Shown: piece by piece, positions 1 to 12,336 of the stretch
Layout of the letters: every line of letters begins with the position of its first letter
Numbering within the stretch: position 1 is the stretch's first letter
Assembly: GCA_028023455.1 (NCBI GenBank)
Contig: JAQFVV010012418.1
Coordinates: forward strand, 10,297,279-10,361,278
Origin: Epiperipatus broadwayi
Taxonomy: Eukaryota > Onychophora > Udeonychophora > Euonychophora > Peripatidae
Reading direction: 5' to 3'
DNA: 64,000 nt
Translations under genes and position numbers: made by a program
The notes under the pieces: generated by a model
Databases searched by the model: none
Seen by the model: the letters and a program-made list of their open reading frames with translations, nothing else
Told to the model about the DNA's origin: nothing

Positions 1-21
1 ATATGTCAGGAGTGGATAACT

Positions 22-916
22 ATGGAGAAAATAATGCAAGAGGAATTAGATATACAAAAGAAAGAAGGAATTCAGAATGAAATAGAGCAGGGCATGGATG
101 ACATGGGAAGAAAGTATGAGAAGGCATTTATTGATATAGAAGAAAGAAAAGATACTTTAAAATCTGAAGTACAACATATATGTGTCAGGATAACCAAGGG
201 CATTGAATATAGGTTAGTGGGAATAGAAAGAAAATTTGGAAGCTTTTCTTCTGAAATCAAGTAATATGAAATAGGTCTTAGGAAAATGGGTATAGAGAGT
301 CAGGAAGTAAAAGGCAGGAGAGACCAATCAGCAGATTCTTGGAGAAGCAGTTCCTAATAGAATCATTCAAGGCAGAGATAGGGGAAAGCCCATTAAATCA
401 TTTAGAAAGTTTAGCCAGTTTGTTTTAAGTTCAAGACTGGCCAAAAGGGGATAATGTTATGGTTGCCTGTAGTCACCTCTGGGAAACAGTCTCAGATTGG
501 TGGCATACCTTATATGCCAAACCATGTACTTTTTCAGAATATAGACATGCCATTTTGAGGACATTCTGGAATGAAGCCAGACAAGATGGGATACTGTACA
601 GGGTATCCCAGGAGAAATATCCTATTATCCATGGTAAAATATACACAATTTTTTTAGACAGATGGCAAAATTAAGATTTCTAACAGAGTTTCCTCTCTTG
701 GATGACCAGATCATAAGGACCATCTGACATAATATGCCACTTACAGTACAACAAATGATGTTGAGCAGCAGTGGCTGTTTGACTGAAGAAATGGTAGAAT
801 TATTAATGTTAATAGATTATGGTAACATGGTCAGAGATCCTATAGACAAGTTCAGGAGGATTGATCACCATAGTGATCAAACATTTAGAAAGAAGGAACT
901 GCCTGACAGAGATTAG
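22..916 (+). pseudogene. Decayed gag-like ORF of an LTR-type retroelement
   Basis: Three short open stretches (22-264, 459-674, 734-916) lie in order on the plus strand and are separated by stops and frame changes, as expected of one decayed gene. The first is highly charged and rich in Glu, Lys and Ile spaced like a coiled coil. The second begins with a W-x3-V-x-DWW pattern and continues with an Arg/His helix (FSEYRHAILRTFWNEARQ). It is followed by FLDRW and, after a frame change, an FPLLDDQIIRTI-like helix, which recalls the helical order of retrotransposon Gag capsid domains. The stretch is visibly richer in G+C than the following sequence. No zinc knuckle, protease or RT follows, so only a gag fragment can be argued. 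The assignment rests on helix and tryptophan spacing, not on a diagnostic motif, and a host-derived origin is not excluded. Confidence 0.35.
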
Positions 917-3900
917 ATTTATAGTAATCGGACAGACTTTTTTAAAAAAAGAAAAGAGATTTGTTTATAGGAATATGAGAATGGAGAAAGTTGATAATAA
1001 AATAAGATGTTTTTTTTAGATAGAGCACAGGGAAAATATTCAGCTGGGTTTCTGATGTTTTTTTAAAAGCTTAAAGAGTTAAAAAAAAATAGCAAAATAC
1101 TTTTATATTTTTTTCATGGCATGATGGAACAGTTGAACCAGATGCTTTATCTGCTTCAAAAGTTTTATTGCAAAATTAAAACTGAACTTTATTTTTATAA
1201 AGTTTTAAATAAACAATATTTGAAAGTTTTGTATATTATTTTATTTATGTATTAAGAGTATGTACAAAAATGTACATACTCGTTTTTATTTTAAAATCCT
1301 GTTATTTTTATTTGCAATAGATTTTAGTTTAAAATCTCTTTTTTTTCAACACTTGTTTTTTTAATCTATTTGTAAAAACATTCCAATTTAAAAAAAAGTT
1401 TTAATTGTTTTGAGCAAAGCATTTTAATTTTGCAAAGTTTAATTGCATTCTTGTTTTTTTGATTGTAATCTATTTCAAAAGAAAAAAAAGCTGAGACTTA
1501 ATTTTGCACTTTTCTTTAATCAATTTTGAATAAGAAGTCTGGTCAGATTTTTAATTAAGATTGAGTCTGAGATAGAGATTTGCCCTGAGCAAAAACTTCT
1601 AATTAAAGATGATGTGAGAGATAAGAATGCAAATTAATAATCCTGGGATTTCAGATTAATTATTATTCAGCTTTTCATTTTTATTCTGCTGATTATGAAA
1701 AGTGATTCAACTTCTTAGTATGCTACTTGTGATCTTGATTCAAATTGGTGTGTGGCCTGTTTAAAAGATTTATGTCCATATCTGGAGATCATTGCTAATA
1801 TTACCTTTCTACTATCTGCTGCTTGGAAATTGTTCTGATATCAGGTTATTGAGTAATATTTGCTAAATAGCAATCGTTTCTGCAGAATGAAAAAACTGCA
1901 TGCCATGATGAATCTTTTCTATAACATGCAGTGCTAAATCAACCTAAAGGCAGACCCTGGATCCCAAATTGTTCATTCAAAGATTATGTTGAAAAAGCTT
2001 AAACAAGAACTGATCCAGAGCTTGCCTCCATACTCCCTCCCCAAAGAGATATAAATCCAAAGCCTAATTATGATGGACTCGAGTCAGAAAGAATTTTGGG
2101 TTTCCCACTAGAGGAAATCTGATGGACTTTACATTAGCCTCAAGGTAAAAGATTTTCCTATTCTAACCAGTGTTTAAATCTCTGTTAAAGTCTCAGCTTA
2201 ATCTTTAAAGCAATCTGTCTTTATTATAAATTTTAAATATGCCTTTACTATTTTTTTAAATTATTTTACATATTTTATTATTATTGTATATAGTGGAATC
2301 TTAGTTTTAAGACTCCATATTAATAAATGCTTTGGCAAACATTCATAATTTTTTTTAACTTACCTGCTCCTTTTATTATACTATAATTAATTTAGATAAG
2401 CTTGGTTTACATTTCCTGGGGATCAAAAATCTTTTGTCTGAGGTTTATCAAGTATATTATTCTGTTTTTCCTAAATTGGAGATTTCATTTTCTTCTATTT
2501 AAGAGTATGAAAATCATAATATTTTCTTGTTCTATTTTCATAATCTAGAATTGGGTCAACCTTGATAATCTTGAATGTGCTAATTATTGTCTTATTCTAG
2601 GTTAGATAATATTTTAAGGTATTTATTAAACAGTGCTATGAGTCATAATCTTCAATGTTATATATATATTAAGAACTGGAGGAATTATATAATAAAACAT
2701 ATAAATATGCACTATTATTATTAATGTTATTTTTAATTTATGCCTAAAATTAATGCTAATAATAATATTGTATATATTGTAATAATCATCGAGATACTCA
2801 ATGAAAGGGAAGCTAAATTATAATGGTAAAAAAATTTATTAATTGAAAATGGCAGTCATGTTGCCTACCATTATATATGCATGCTACTTCTCCATATCTT
2901 GTAACCATTAACCTTATGGCCAGAAAATTTATTAAATATCCTGTTGATGATAATAAAAAGAACATGATGAATTAATGTTATAAACCCATTGTGATATCTA
3001 TCTTTAATAGATATGCATAAATGAAATTGAGACCAAGAACCACCATAGCAATTAATGACTACAATATAAATTTTTGTTGCAGAACATATATAAATAAAAT
3101 ATAATACAAAATTAAATTTACAATGAAACAATAAATTGATGTGTATAAAATTCTACATTTTCATTTTATTTATTCTAAAATTGACTAACCATAGCCAATT
3201 TTTTTAAAAAAATTCTATTCATATGCTCTTTTGCAAAAAATAATAATAAAATGAATAGACAAATATATACAGTGAAAATTATTTAGATAAACTAGAAATA
3301 AATCGATGGACCCAACAGTAGAATATATACTACATGTAAAATAAATTTTAAATGGCTGCCTAACAATAATGTATAGTATTTTGATCATACATACCAATTA
3401 CAGTCATTCTGTGCGTTTGTTTAACGTTTATAATTTAAGTTGTTAAATATTTCATTTATGAATCTGAACAGAAAATTTACATCAAACTAATGTTAATAAT
3501 TATAAAATCTTTTACGACTTACACAAGATGAGTATATCTCTTAAATATTTTGTAAAGCATTTGATCAGACATGCCATTTAATTTTATTATCGTTAAAACA
3601 GAAAATATCTTTAGATTAATAAAAATACAAATAATCTTTCTATTTAACATATAAAATTCCACTGTATTCATTGACATTATTGTGCTTAATACACTATCAT
3701 CACTATCATAAGTAAAACATTTCTTTAAGCTTACATCATGTACACAGTAATATATTTGCTTAAACATAAAAGCAGAGAATCTTGTCCCACTTAAGCTACA
3801 AGATCATGAGAGCAAAATCTCTTCATTAATCTATATAATATAAAGTAAAAATATCTAGTCAGTTTCACCAAATAACGTTTATTAATGTAGTTTAAAAATG

Positions 3901-5027
3901 AATATTTGTAAGCATATATTTATTTATCTATGCTTATTTAAAAGATTCTAAACAATATTCAACTATAAAACTATAAATATGTCTACTTATTTCACTATAA
4001 ACTCATCAACACTCCTTTAACACTTATTCTTTTCTAAATATTTGTTTTGAAAATTTATTGATATAGATAATCAATGAAAACATTTTCGTATCAATATTTT
4101 TATTCTTTTAAATATTATTATTTAAATTGAATACAATCATTTAAAGATTAATAGCTATTAAACAAAATATAGGAATTGTCATTTCTAGAATGCTTTAAAT
4201 TTTTATCAATAATATTTTGAAATAAAACAAAGTAATTAATAATAAAACAATATTATCATTTGAATCCTTTCGGTTTGTTAAAAAGTATAATGTTAAAAAA
4301 AAAAATTGTTTAGTCTGCTTTACCAAATCTGATTTTTTTTTTTTTTGGCTTTTGGTCCCACATTCTTATCTTATTGTGAAGTTCCTGTCGGCTTTATTTA
4401 ATGATTGAACGTATATTGATTATTTGAATTAATGTATATTAATATTTCTTACTTTGTATAGTAGAATAATTATTAAAAGAACTATAAGATGAGAGAAAGA
4501 TATAATCTTAAACTAATCCATTTCTCTATTAATCCTTAATCTAGCTTCTTAGAAATCTGGCTAATGAAGAAAGTAAATTTCCCCTCTTTCTTTTTGCTTA
4601 AACATCTATAAGCTTCAAAAAAAAAAGTCAATGATTTATTATATATTTTGGAGGCAAACTTTTCGGCTATTTCTGATCTTAGATTGTTTTTTTTCTTTTT
4701 TTCCTGCCTCCATTCAATTTAAGAAAATCTTTTTGTTTCCTCATTCAAAGTAGTACCCTTTAAACGAATCTAATTACAATAAACAAAAAAAAAAATTTTA
4801 CAAAATATTTTTTCTTTTAAAATAATAATAATAAATCAGAATGATTAATTTCCTTTATTTAATATTTATTATCAAAAAATAGTCATCAAAAATGTTAATA
4901 TATATATTTTACAGTAAAACAAATATATATATAGGTAAGTGCTTATTTTCATTTATTCCACATGCATATATATTCTCCCACACTACTTTTGAGCAGATTA
5001 TTTATCTATAACTAAGATAAAATTATA
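917..5027. other. AT-rich non-coding stretch
   Basis: No coding region is recognisable. The stretch holds homopolymer runs and short open frames of low-complexity composition. A 12-bp-stem hairpin (AGTATGTACA pairing with TGTACATACT) lies at about 1255-1282. A slightly more complex patch at about 1940-2180 contains a TATAAA-like site near 2050 and might be the LTR or 3' region belonging to the gag-like remnant. From about 2860 to 5027 I see nothing beyond AT-rich unique sequence. Confidence 0.6.
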
Positions 5028-5137
5028 CACTCGGGTCTCATTTTATGCGGATTTATTTAATATGATTTTGAAGTTATGTGATTCATGTTTCTTCTTAATA
5101 TCTTTGTATGCGGTGTTCTTTTATGCGATAAAAATTA

Positions 5138-5257
5138 TTAGATCAGAAATCAAGCTCCAATAATGCGCTATTACTTTAAATATAAATTTCGTGCACTTAC
5201 ATGTCATATTTAAAGTAATAGTGCATTATTGGAGTTCGACTTCCATCTAATAATTTC
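5138..5257. repeat. Inverted repeat inside the Tigger left part
   Basis: Arms of about 48 bp (5138-5187 and 5207-5257) are inverted copies around a 20-bp spacer, with a few mismatches. The outer halves include ATTATTAGAT and its inverse near ATCTAATAAT. The structure could be a subterminal hairpin of the transposon or a separate small foldback insertion. Confidence 0.7.
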
Positions 5258-5360
5258 AATATTTTCAGCACTTTATAATAGTACTATAATCGATTTTCTG
5301 CAATAAAGAAGTTCAGAATTCACTTAAAATCAGGATTTCCACATTTTATATACACACATT

Positions 5361-7215
5361 TGTAACCCCCCCCACACGACCGAGGCATCCTCACTACCTC
5401 CGTTAATCCTTGCTTGACGATTCCTTTTTTTGTTGGCACCCGCTGTGTTCTTCCGTCCGGGGATTACATGATGTTCTGCGACGATAATTTCTAACACCCA
5501 TACACGTACGCTTTATTTATTTTATACATAGATTCGAATCGAATCCCAGTAATAGGCGCCAGGAGAACTTTTAGAAGAGTCCGCCACGTATGTGCATAAG
5601 CCCACTCAATTATATCACAAAACATGCCCGTGCCTCGCTCCAGTCGGAAACATGAAACGAACACAGCCACAATTACCCTTCACACTACCTCTGTTATTAT
5701 AATCATAGAAGGGCCCGCCCTACATCCCACAGAACAAATTAATCCAACTTAACTTTAGTCTAAAAAGCATCACGACATAAGCATAAAATCAATAAAATCC
5801 CACCCCCCAAAATATCAACTGCATTCAGCATAAAATCAATAAAATCCCACCCCCCAAAATATCAACTGCATTCATTTCCATACAAACAAACTTACGCTAA
5901 AGCATTCATTCCGATATATATAAATTTATGTTGAAATTCCAAGCAATTAAATAACAAAAAAAATTAGCTACATAAATATTTATTTAATCTGTTTAATAAT
6001 GATTAACGCAGGTATGTGATCGGCAAGCCGAGACAATTAACGGTAAACTTCAAATTACTTTGCACATATTATTTCAGACTGTTGATCAGTCGGCAAATTT
6101 ATTAGGTAAAAAATTCTCGACTGTTCATAAATGATTAATATTAATTATACTGTTTTAGATTAATGTCTTTCTAATAGTTCTGGATATTAAAGTTATTTCT
6201 TTAAGTGCACAATTGAATATAACAAATTTTACGATAGCTACCTGTGAAATGTAGAACGACTGTAATGGGATCCTGAGCGAAGATTATTCTTTAATGAGGT
6301 ATTCGCGATTTGCACGGTCTCCAAGCGAGGGTGGTCCTAATATGAGGTTCTCCGGTGGTATGAGCATCTTGATGGCAATCAGCTGGACTGGCGCGAGGTC
6401 CGGCGTCAAGCGCGAATTCTATATTCAGCAACGCATGGCAGTTAGATTCATAACGTCTAATAAAAATCAAGTCTCTTAATAATTTCTCTAAAGAAGAGCA
6501 CAACTGTCCTCTGAAAAGCTGTTCGGCCTTTTGATCTTTTGCCTTCACGCCCTCACACCTTGAATTTTTCCCCCAATCAATCCCATGCACCTGTGAGTCC
6601 CTTTATTTGATAAGTCCATCGCGTCAGCTCAACTCCGAGATTTCTGGGATTGTTGACATTAGTTTGGAATTTAACCGTTTTTCTTAGGTATTGTTTCTCT
6701 GGGGACAGAAATCTGAGTCGTACAATAGCGGTGTACACTTTCTCACACCTCTGTTTCTAATTTTGGCTGGAGTTATCTCGTGTGCCGACTATCCTGCCTA
6801 TTGTTTCAATTTCTAATTTTACATTTACTAATTACGTTTGTACAAATTAATCTGAGATTGCTTGGAATTTCAGAACATATTGCTAATTAATTTAAATTAT
6901 TTGATAAAAGTTAAACTTGCGTTCAATCATTCTTCTTTAATTAATCAAAATGAATAAAAAAAAAACTACAACGACAGATTATAGATTTATTCTTAGCACA
7001 CACACCCAAAATAATAAAATAACAACAATTTTTACTCTTTTTTTCAAAATCTGACAGGACTCTTATATAGCGCGACTTTAGAAACGCGTTCTTCGCTATT
7101 ATAAAGCAAGACCGCTTAAAAGTTTTGTCCCTGTCAGTTATTTCGTCCATTGATTATAGTTAAATATACCCCCATACGCCTGGGTTTGAATACCATGTAA
7201 CGCTATTCCGTTACA
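5361..7215. mobile_element. Solo LTR candidate (TGTAAC...GTTACA, CATT target duplication)
   Basis: The 1855-bp segment begins TGTAAC and ends GTTACA, a 6-bp perfect terminal inverse that conforms to the TG...CA rule for LTRs. It is flanked on both sides by CATT (5357-5360 and 7216-7219), a 4-bp target duplication as seen for some Ty3-type elements. It is markedly richer in G+C and CpG than its surroundings and interrupts the Tigger-like element, which gives independent support for the boundaries. No gag or pol is found inside. The open frames at 6291-6590 (minus) and 6294-6479 (plus) overlap and look like chance frames in this GC-richer segment. A DNA transposon with 6-bp ends is the alternative. 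Confidence 0.6.
5782..5875. repeat. Perfect 47-bp tandem duplication
   Basis: A unit starting AGCATAAAATCAATAAAATC and ending in CTGCATTC occurs twice back to back inside the solo LTR, with no mismatch that I can see. Complete identity in an otherwise diverged region suggests a recent replication-slippage event, or an LTR enhancer repeat copied with the element. Confidence 0.85.
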
Positions 7216-7659
7216 CATTAAATTTTACAAGATTATAATGTAAATATGTTCAAACGTTATAGATGCCTATACTATGCATATTGTTGTTTTTGCATTTTAA
7301 ATCACATTCTATTTTTGCTATTTAAAAAAAGAGTACATAATCAATTAATCATTTAATGTCTGCAAGTTTATTTTTAAAAGATGAGTAACAGCATTGGACA
7401 CAATTAAATTTGACAATTAAAAATTAAAATCTGATTTTTAATTGTAATTAACAATTTAAAAATTATGTAATATGATCTGAAATTAATGTGATCATGAAAC
7501 AATGAAATTTGATTTTTAAATGGAATTGAAAATTAAAAAATTAAAAACAAAAATAAGAATTTAATTTTTGTTAGATTTAATTAAATTTTGCTCAACAGTA
7601 GTGAGTAGATGTCTTTTTATTATCATAAGTCTAAATTCTTATTTTTATTTTAAATTTTT

Positions 7660-8030
7660 AGTTTACCCCAACAGAGAGGAAAAAACACTCAAGAAAGTGA
7701 ATTTCTTTGGAAATAAAAATTTCAATTTTAGTTCACTTAGCAAAATGGGAAGGATCAGCAGCGATTGGAAAATGTTTTAGTTTGGGCAAATCCACTGTAA
7801 GAACAATTTATTGGGATTTAGATATAAAGGCTATAGAGTTGACAAAAATTATGTTGTGGAAATGGGATGGAGCAGAATATGGGAAAACTTAGGCTGGGGA
7901 ATATAAAATAAAGTAGCTAACAGGTTTCTCTGGGCATAATGGCTGAGAGATTCTTGACTTCTTTTAAAAAGAAGCTACAGTACATCACATCACATGATGA
8001 ATCTGATGTCTCAAATTGCGATAATGATTA
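7660..8030 (+). pseudogene. Tigger/jerky-type transposase remnant, N-terminal HTH
   Basis: The readable core (HLAKWEGSAAIGKCFSLGKS, then TVRTIY) at about 7730-7810 matches the CENP-B/pogo N-terminal helix-turn-helix, whose family signature is a lysine-glycine-glutamate segment, then AIG, F-x-LG and STVR-x-I. This domain binds the element's terminal repeats. The upstream part (a NREEKTLKK-like run) sits in another frame, so at least one frameshift is present. After about 7900 the frame resumes with an acidic C-terminal stretch (HDESDVSNCDND) and a stop near 8030. The DDE catalytic domain expected between them is missing, which explains the short element. The product cannot catalyse transposition. 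Confidence 0.65.
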
Positions 8031-8363
8031 AAATACCATACATGTATAAAAAAATATAAATTACGTATAAAAATATATTGTTTTGAATAAAATTAAATAC
8101 TGTAGTTAATAAAAAAAGTAAAAAAAGTTTGTCTTCTATCAATTTTTTTCAAATTTGAAATTTTTTATTAGTCATATTTTATTTCCTTTTTTTTATGCGA
8201 ATTTTAAAGTAATTTTACATTGTTGCTTTGCTTTTATGCAATTTTTGGAAAATTACAGTACCTATCCCCCATTTTTCAAGATAAGCTAAGTCTATTTTTG
8301 TGCAATTTTTTTTGTGCATGTTTTCTGAGAAACCTATCTAACGCATAAAATGAGACCCAGGTG

Positions 8364-9000
8364 GACTTCATGTTTTACTATTTTAATGACTACTATCTTA
8401 AAGCAAAACTAGATAAGTATTAAAATACATACTTTGTTTTCTTTTATGTATTTATTATTCCTTTTTCCAACCAGTCATCTTAAACTAACTGCCACAATAT
8501 ATGTTTGTCTATATAATTTTTTTTTTGCATTAATTATATTATGCAATTTATATTTGAGAGTTATTGGTATTTTAACGTATGTTCTAAATTACTTTCTAAT
8601 ACAAACTTTTGTTATATTACATTGTTCTTTTAGGAATAAATTTTGTTTTGTTGTATTTTTTTTTTATAAAAATAAAATGAGAAGCTATTGGTTAAAAATA
8701 GCATAAAGAAATGTTTTTTATCAATTGTCTTGAAGGTAATATAAATAGGTGTTTGTGTAGATGAATGATTATTCTCTTGTATATTTATAATAGTAACAAA
8801 TAGAAGCAAATTATAAATTACATATTTATGAGGTCACAAAAATATCAGTCAAACATAATGGCAGTTATTGAAGGCAAAGGCTATTAAAAATTTTCTGATT
8901 GCTAATGTAGGCTGCTCTTTAATGATAATCTTTGATTTATGTATTTGCAATTGTAAATCATATTAAAGTGAAGAAAAATGGGTGCATTGGAAAAAAATTG
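8364..9000. other. AT-rich stretch without recognisable genes
   Basis: The 90-codon open frame at 8434-8706 encodes a phenylalanine- and leucine-rich string typical of translated T-rich DNA. It has no homology that I recognise and no stretch of balanced composition, so I do not call it a gene. Confidence 0.6.
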
Positions 9001-9007
9001 GGTACTG

Positions 9008-9720
9008 ATTTAGTATGCACTCACAGCATAAGAACCACCCAAAATCCAGGTGACACAACCAAGTGATAAATGACAGTGATCAATCTATATGTTGTCGTGA
9101 TTTGACCATTCATTACAAAATCACCATTTTCATCACAAAATCACCATTTTCATCATCAATAATAATAAAAAAACAATTTTTGTAGTTATAAGAAATCTAA
9201 TCATGTGATTAAAAATTAAAGCACAAATTTCACAATTTTCATTGAGAATTAAAAAATAAAAACTTGGTTTTGTTTTTTAATAATTTTTTGATCACACTTT
9301 TTCATCAATATTACAAAATTTCCATTTTCATCAATAAAAAAAAAACAAATTTTCGTATAGTTATAGGAAATCTAATGTGATAAAAAAATTAAAATGCAAT
9401 TTTCTCAGTTTTCATCAATAAAAAAAAAACAATTTTAAGCAATAATTATAAAATTAAAATGGAATTTTCATACAGTTACTTATATGATCACGTGACTAAA
9501 AAAGGCGTGCAAATATTTTAAATTAATATTCATTATAATATATTATTTTTACTAGCTTATAATTTCTAAAATATAAATTTAAAGTACTTAAACAGAAAAA
9601 GGAAAGGAAAAAAAACAAAAAATTGAAAAAAATACTAATTAAAAAACCACATGTTTAATAAACGTAAAATTGATAGAATTCAATAATTCTAAAATTACAA
9701 AATTGCATTTTTTAGAACGA
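9008..9720. repeat. Diverged tandem and dispersed repeat (family R1)
   Basis: Units built around TTTTCATCAATAAAAAAAA followed by AGTTATAGGAAATCTAATGTG recur near 9142, 9322 and 9408. The head (9008-9110, with CCAAGTGATAAATGACAGTG and GACCATTCATTACAAAAT) and the tail (9540-9680, with CTTATAATTTCTAAAATATA and CCACATGTTTAATAAACGTA) both reappear at 19.8-20.2 kb. This is one repeat family present at least twice in the window. No coding potential is seen. Confidence 0.65.
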
Positions 9721-10426
9721 TGGGGGGAGGGGATAAATTAAGAAAATATATTTATAAATAATAGCACACATCCCAATAAAATATTAAATTACAAATCTAT
9801 AATATTAGTTTGAATACTTAATAAATTATGTTAGCATTATTAATATCGCTAAATTCTAATTATACTAAGAAGGGATTTCACTAATCCACAATTGTTGATA
9901 TTTAATCCAGTCTTTAAAACATTATGTTAATAAAACAGATCTTTAATATTCACCCGTAGCTTTACTTGACCAAATGCAAGTACACACACATATATATATA
10001 TAAATAAGTAGGACAGACTTTTATTTACTGTAAAACTTTTTAAAATTAAAGCATAAACAAAATAATTACTTCCATAGATAAATGTATGTTAGAAATCAAT
10101 ATTTTAATGGTCCAATTTTATAAAACTTGTTAACCCACCCAATATAATACAAGATAAACCTATATTAAAAATAAATCACTTGTTAACCATCATGAAATTC
10201 TTTCTGAAATCACAAAGAAAACATTTTTAGGATGATGGGGGGGGGGGTAATAATAATAAAAACTATCAAAAACAGATTTTTCTCTTTCTTTATATATTTC
10301 CACACATTAACTCTACCCCTTCCCCTTTGGGATATTATGAGAAACAAGGTTCTATTTACATTTTAATAAATTTGATCCCTCAATTGTGCAATCTTTGATT
10401 ATAAGTAAACAAGTTAGACCAGCAAA

Positions 10427-11200
10427 CTTGAAACATTTGCATTTATATAATTATTTAACTTTTAAAATATTTAATTTTCAAATGTATTTGCATGGTTTCA
10501 ACAAGTTAAAGTGTCTACTGTTATACACATACGCACACACTCTTTATCTATGTGTGTGAGTATAACGAAATCATATGTGATGTTAAATGGTGAGAAATAA
10601 AAGAAAAATGAAACAAGCATATATGCACCAGTTTACTATGATAAATTTTACGTTATCTATAGATTGATTCCAGAAAAACAAAAGAGAAGTAAAGTTTACT
10701 TATAGAAGTGTTATTTTAAGTAGAAGTATTATTTTAACATTTCTAGAAGTGTTATTTTAATTTCTTTCGGGTAAGAAAAAACAAAAATCCTAATAATTGT
10801 AAAGTTAATATGCTTTATTTCATAGGGTTATATATATTTTTAGACATTTATTATTTTTTATACATGTGCCAAAATGCGTTTTGACTTCTTAATTATTGAT
10901 GTAAAGTAAATGTGAAATGATAATTAATACTTCTATAAGTAAACTTTACTTTTTTTCTGCGTTTCTAGACTCAATTCACAGATAATGCAATATTGATCAT
11001 ATTGAAATTGTGCATATATGCGTGCTTCATTTTTCTTTTATTTCCCACCATTTAACAACACATAGATATTGTTATAGTTCACACATAGATAATGAGTGTA
11101 TGCGTGTGTGTGTTGTTGAAACCATACAAATAAATTTGAAAATTAAATATTTTAAAAGTTAAATAAAAGTCAAATAATTATATAACTGCAAATGTTTCAA
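10427..11200. repeat. Large inverted repeat, arms about 280 bp
   Basis: The left arm (about 10427-10712) and right arm (about 10928-11200) are inverted copies with moderate divergence. Shared blocks include CTTGAAACATTTGCA with its inverse TGCAAATGTTTCAAG, and TTACTTATAGAAGT with ACTTCTATAAGTAA at the inner ends. Each arm carries a CA-rich patch. The 215-bp spacer contains TTTCTTTCGGGTAAGAAAAA, which recurs in similar form near 20885. The structure is a foldback or MITE-like element. No clear target duplication is visible. Confidence 0.7.
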
Positions 11201-12050
11201 GGGTTGGAGTCGTCAGAACAGTAGAATACGTTTCAGTAATGAAAATAATTCATTAAGCAATCACAATAATTGGTGCCTTATTCAAATACTAAGAAAGAAG
11301 ATAACAAATAAAGCAGGCAAAACTCTCCATACAGTAGTGCCACTTAGTGCCAGCCAGAGTAATCAATGGATGCCAGAAGGCTGTGCATAAAACCCCCATC
11401 TAGAGTCTGCTCATCCAATATCCCCAGAGTAGTTTCTGGCTTGTGGCCTTTGTCAGTGAGGAGCATTGGATCTAAGAGCATTGCACCTAGATCTTAGGAT
11501 CTAATGCAACCCTCCAGCAGCCACCTTTTATCTCTATTTAACTACAAAACTATAAGAATAAAATTGAAAACACAATAATATTTTCAATCTAAGCTCAATA
11601 TCTTATATAGTCATAACAGTTATGTGCAAGCATAATAAATGGTGATCATGTGAAATAAATAGTTCCAGTATAACACCTTTGAGAGTTACATTAGCAACAG
11701 TATTCCCCAAAAGTGTTAATGAAAGATCAAATGCTACAGGGCAGTAAATGTATATAAAAAGCACTGGAAAGTAAGAACTTTGCATAAAAAATAATTAGAA
11801 TTGAAATTAAATAAAATATGCGAATGGTCATTAAGTAAAACTATTACAAATCAATTGACAGAAAAATTCAGAATGCTCCTTGAGGGATTACCTTATAAAT
11901 ACTTAGAACGATCTTCTGTTAGATATATAATAATATAAAATTTTAGTTCAGCTGTATGCATGTATGATCATCATTAGTTTTTTCTGGGTCATCGAGGAGC
12001 ATTATTGGTAGACTGTTTCCAGTAATCAAATACAGAATTTGATTTTTCTA
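11201..12050. other. Non-coding stretch downstream of the hAT zinc-finger remnant
   Basis: A patch at 11320-11530 is more complex and GC-richer than average but has stops in all frames. It contains a short inverse pair around 11470-11510 (GGATCTAAG and CTTAGGATC). It could be decayed hAT body sequence, because the minus-strand hAT remnant at 12058-12312 would continue into it, but I could not align it. Confidence 0.45.
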
Positions 12051-12057
12051 TATTTTT

Positions 12058-12312
12058 TTAAAGTTCTTCAATTGTTCTTTTTCTCATGTCACTGACAGAA
12101 TATTTTATGGCAAATGTGGCATGTTTTGTTATGAAGTGTCTCTCCAAATTAGACTTCTTGTTTTGTGCCAGTGTTTTTTGGCAAATAAGACAGATTGAAA
12201 GGCCGTTCGAGTTTATGATAAATCCAAAAGATTCAATCCATTCAGTTTTAAAATCATGATGCTCATCTAATGTTTTTCTTAGTCTTTTCTTCATAGTCAT
12301 GTTGAAAAACAT
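12058..12312 (-). pseudogene. hAT transposase N-terminus (GTF2IRD2/EPM2AIP1-type zinc finger)
   Basis: The 84-codon frame starts with a basic stretch and HHDFKTEWIESFGFI. It then gives a zinc-binding pattern C-x2-C-x14-H-x4-H (LSICLICQKTLAQNKK, then HFITKH) and a following HATFAIKY. This order of acidic-aromatic lead, finger and H-A-T-F-A motif is the N-terminus of the hAT transposase group that gave rise to GTF2IRD2- and ZBED-like genes, where it binds DNA. The frame ends at a stop after EEL. A frame change would continue into a KKIEKSNSVFDYWKQS-like stretch, so the element is frameshifted and the catalytic RNase-H-like and dimerisation parts are missing. Its 5' terminus lies at 15.82 kb, beyond the RTE inserted in between. 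Confidence 0.65.
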
Positions 12313-12336
12313 TTAAAGTATTATATGTTTGTGTAA

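Larger units (their letters stand above)
5028..8363 (+). mobile_element. Tigger/pogo-like DNA transposon, internally deleted and split by an LTR
   Basis: The left end reads CACTCGGGTCTCATTTTATG and the right end is its near-exact inverse, CATAAAATGAGACCCAGGTG, differing at two adjacent bases. The left end is preceded by TA, the usual Tc1/mariner-superfamily target. The right flank is GA, probably mutated. TTTTATGCG-like motifs recur inside both ends (about 5100-5130 and 8190-8240). A transposase remnant lies at 7660-8030. Removing the inserted 5361-7215 segment leaves about 1.5 kb, shorter than a full Tigger element, and only the N-terminal DNA-binding part plus a tail of the gene remain. It therefore appears non-autonomous and inactive. 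Confidence 0.7.

Noticed and set aside
5525-5560. GATTCGAATCGAATCCC as a polymerase III B-box or tRNA
   Set aside because: There is no A-box at the proper distance and no cloverleaf. The motif is a chance internal repeat in the LTR candidate.
6515-6545. TTCGGCCTTTTGATC resembles the start of U2 snRNA
   Set aside because: Only about a dozen bases match. The following branch-recognition and Sm regions are absent.
6291-6590. 99-codon minus-strand frame in the first LTR candidate
   Set aside because: It overlaps another open frame on the opposite strand, has no recognisable domain, and the segment's higher G+C makes long chance frames more likely.
8434-8706. 90-codon frame encoding a hydrophobic protein
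   Set aside because: The Phe/Leu/Tyr richness follows directly from T-rich DNA. It has no start context, homology or balanced codon use.
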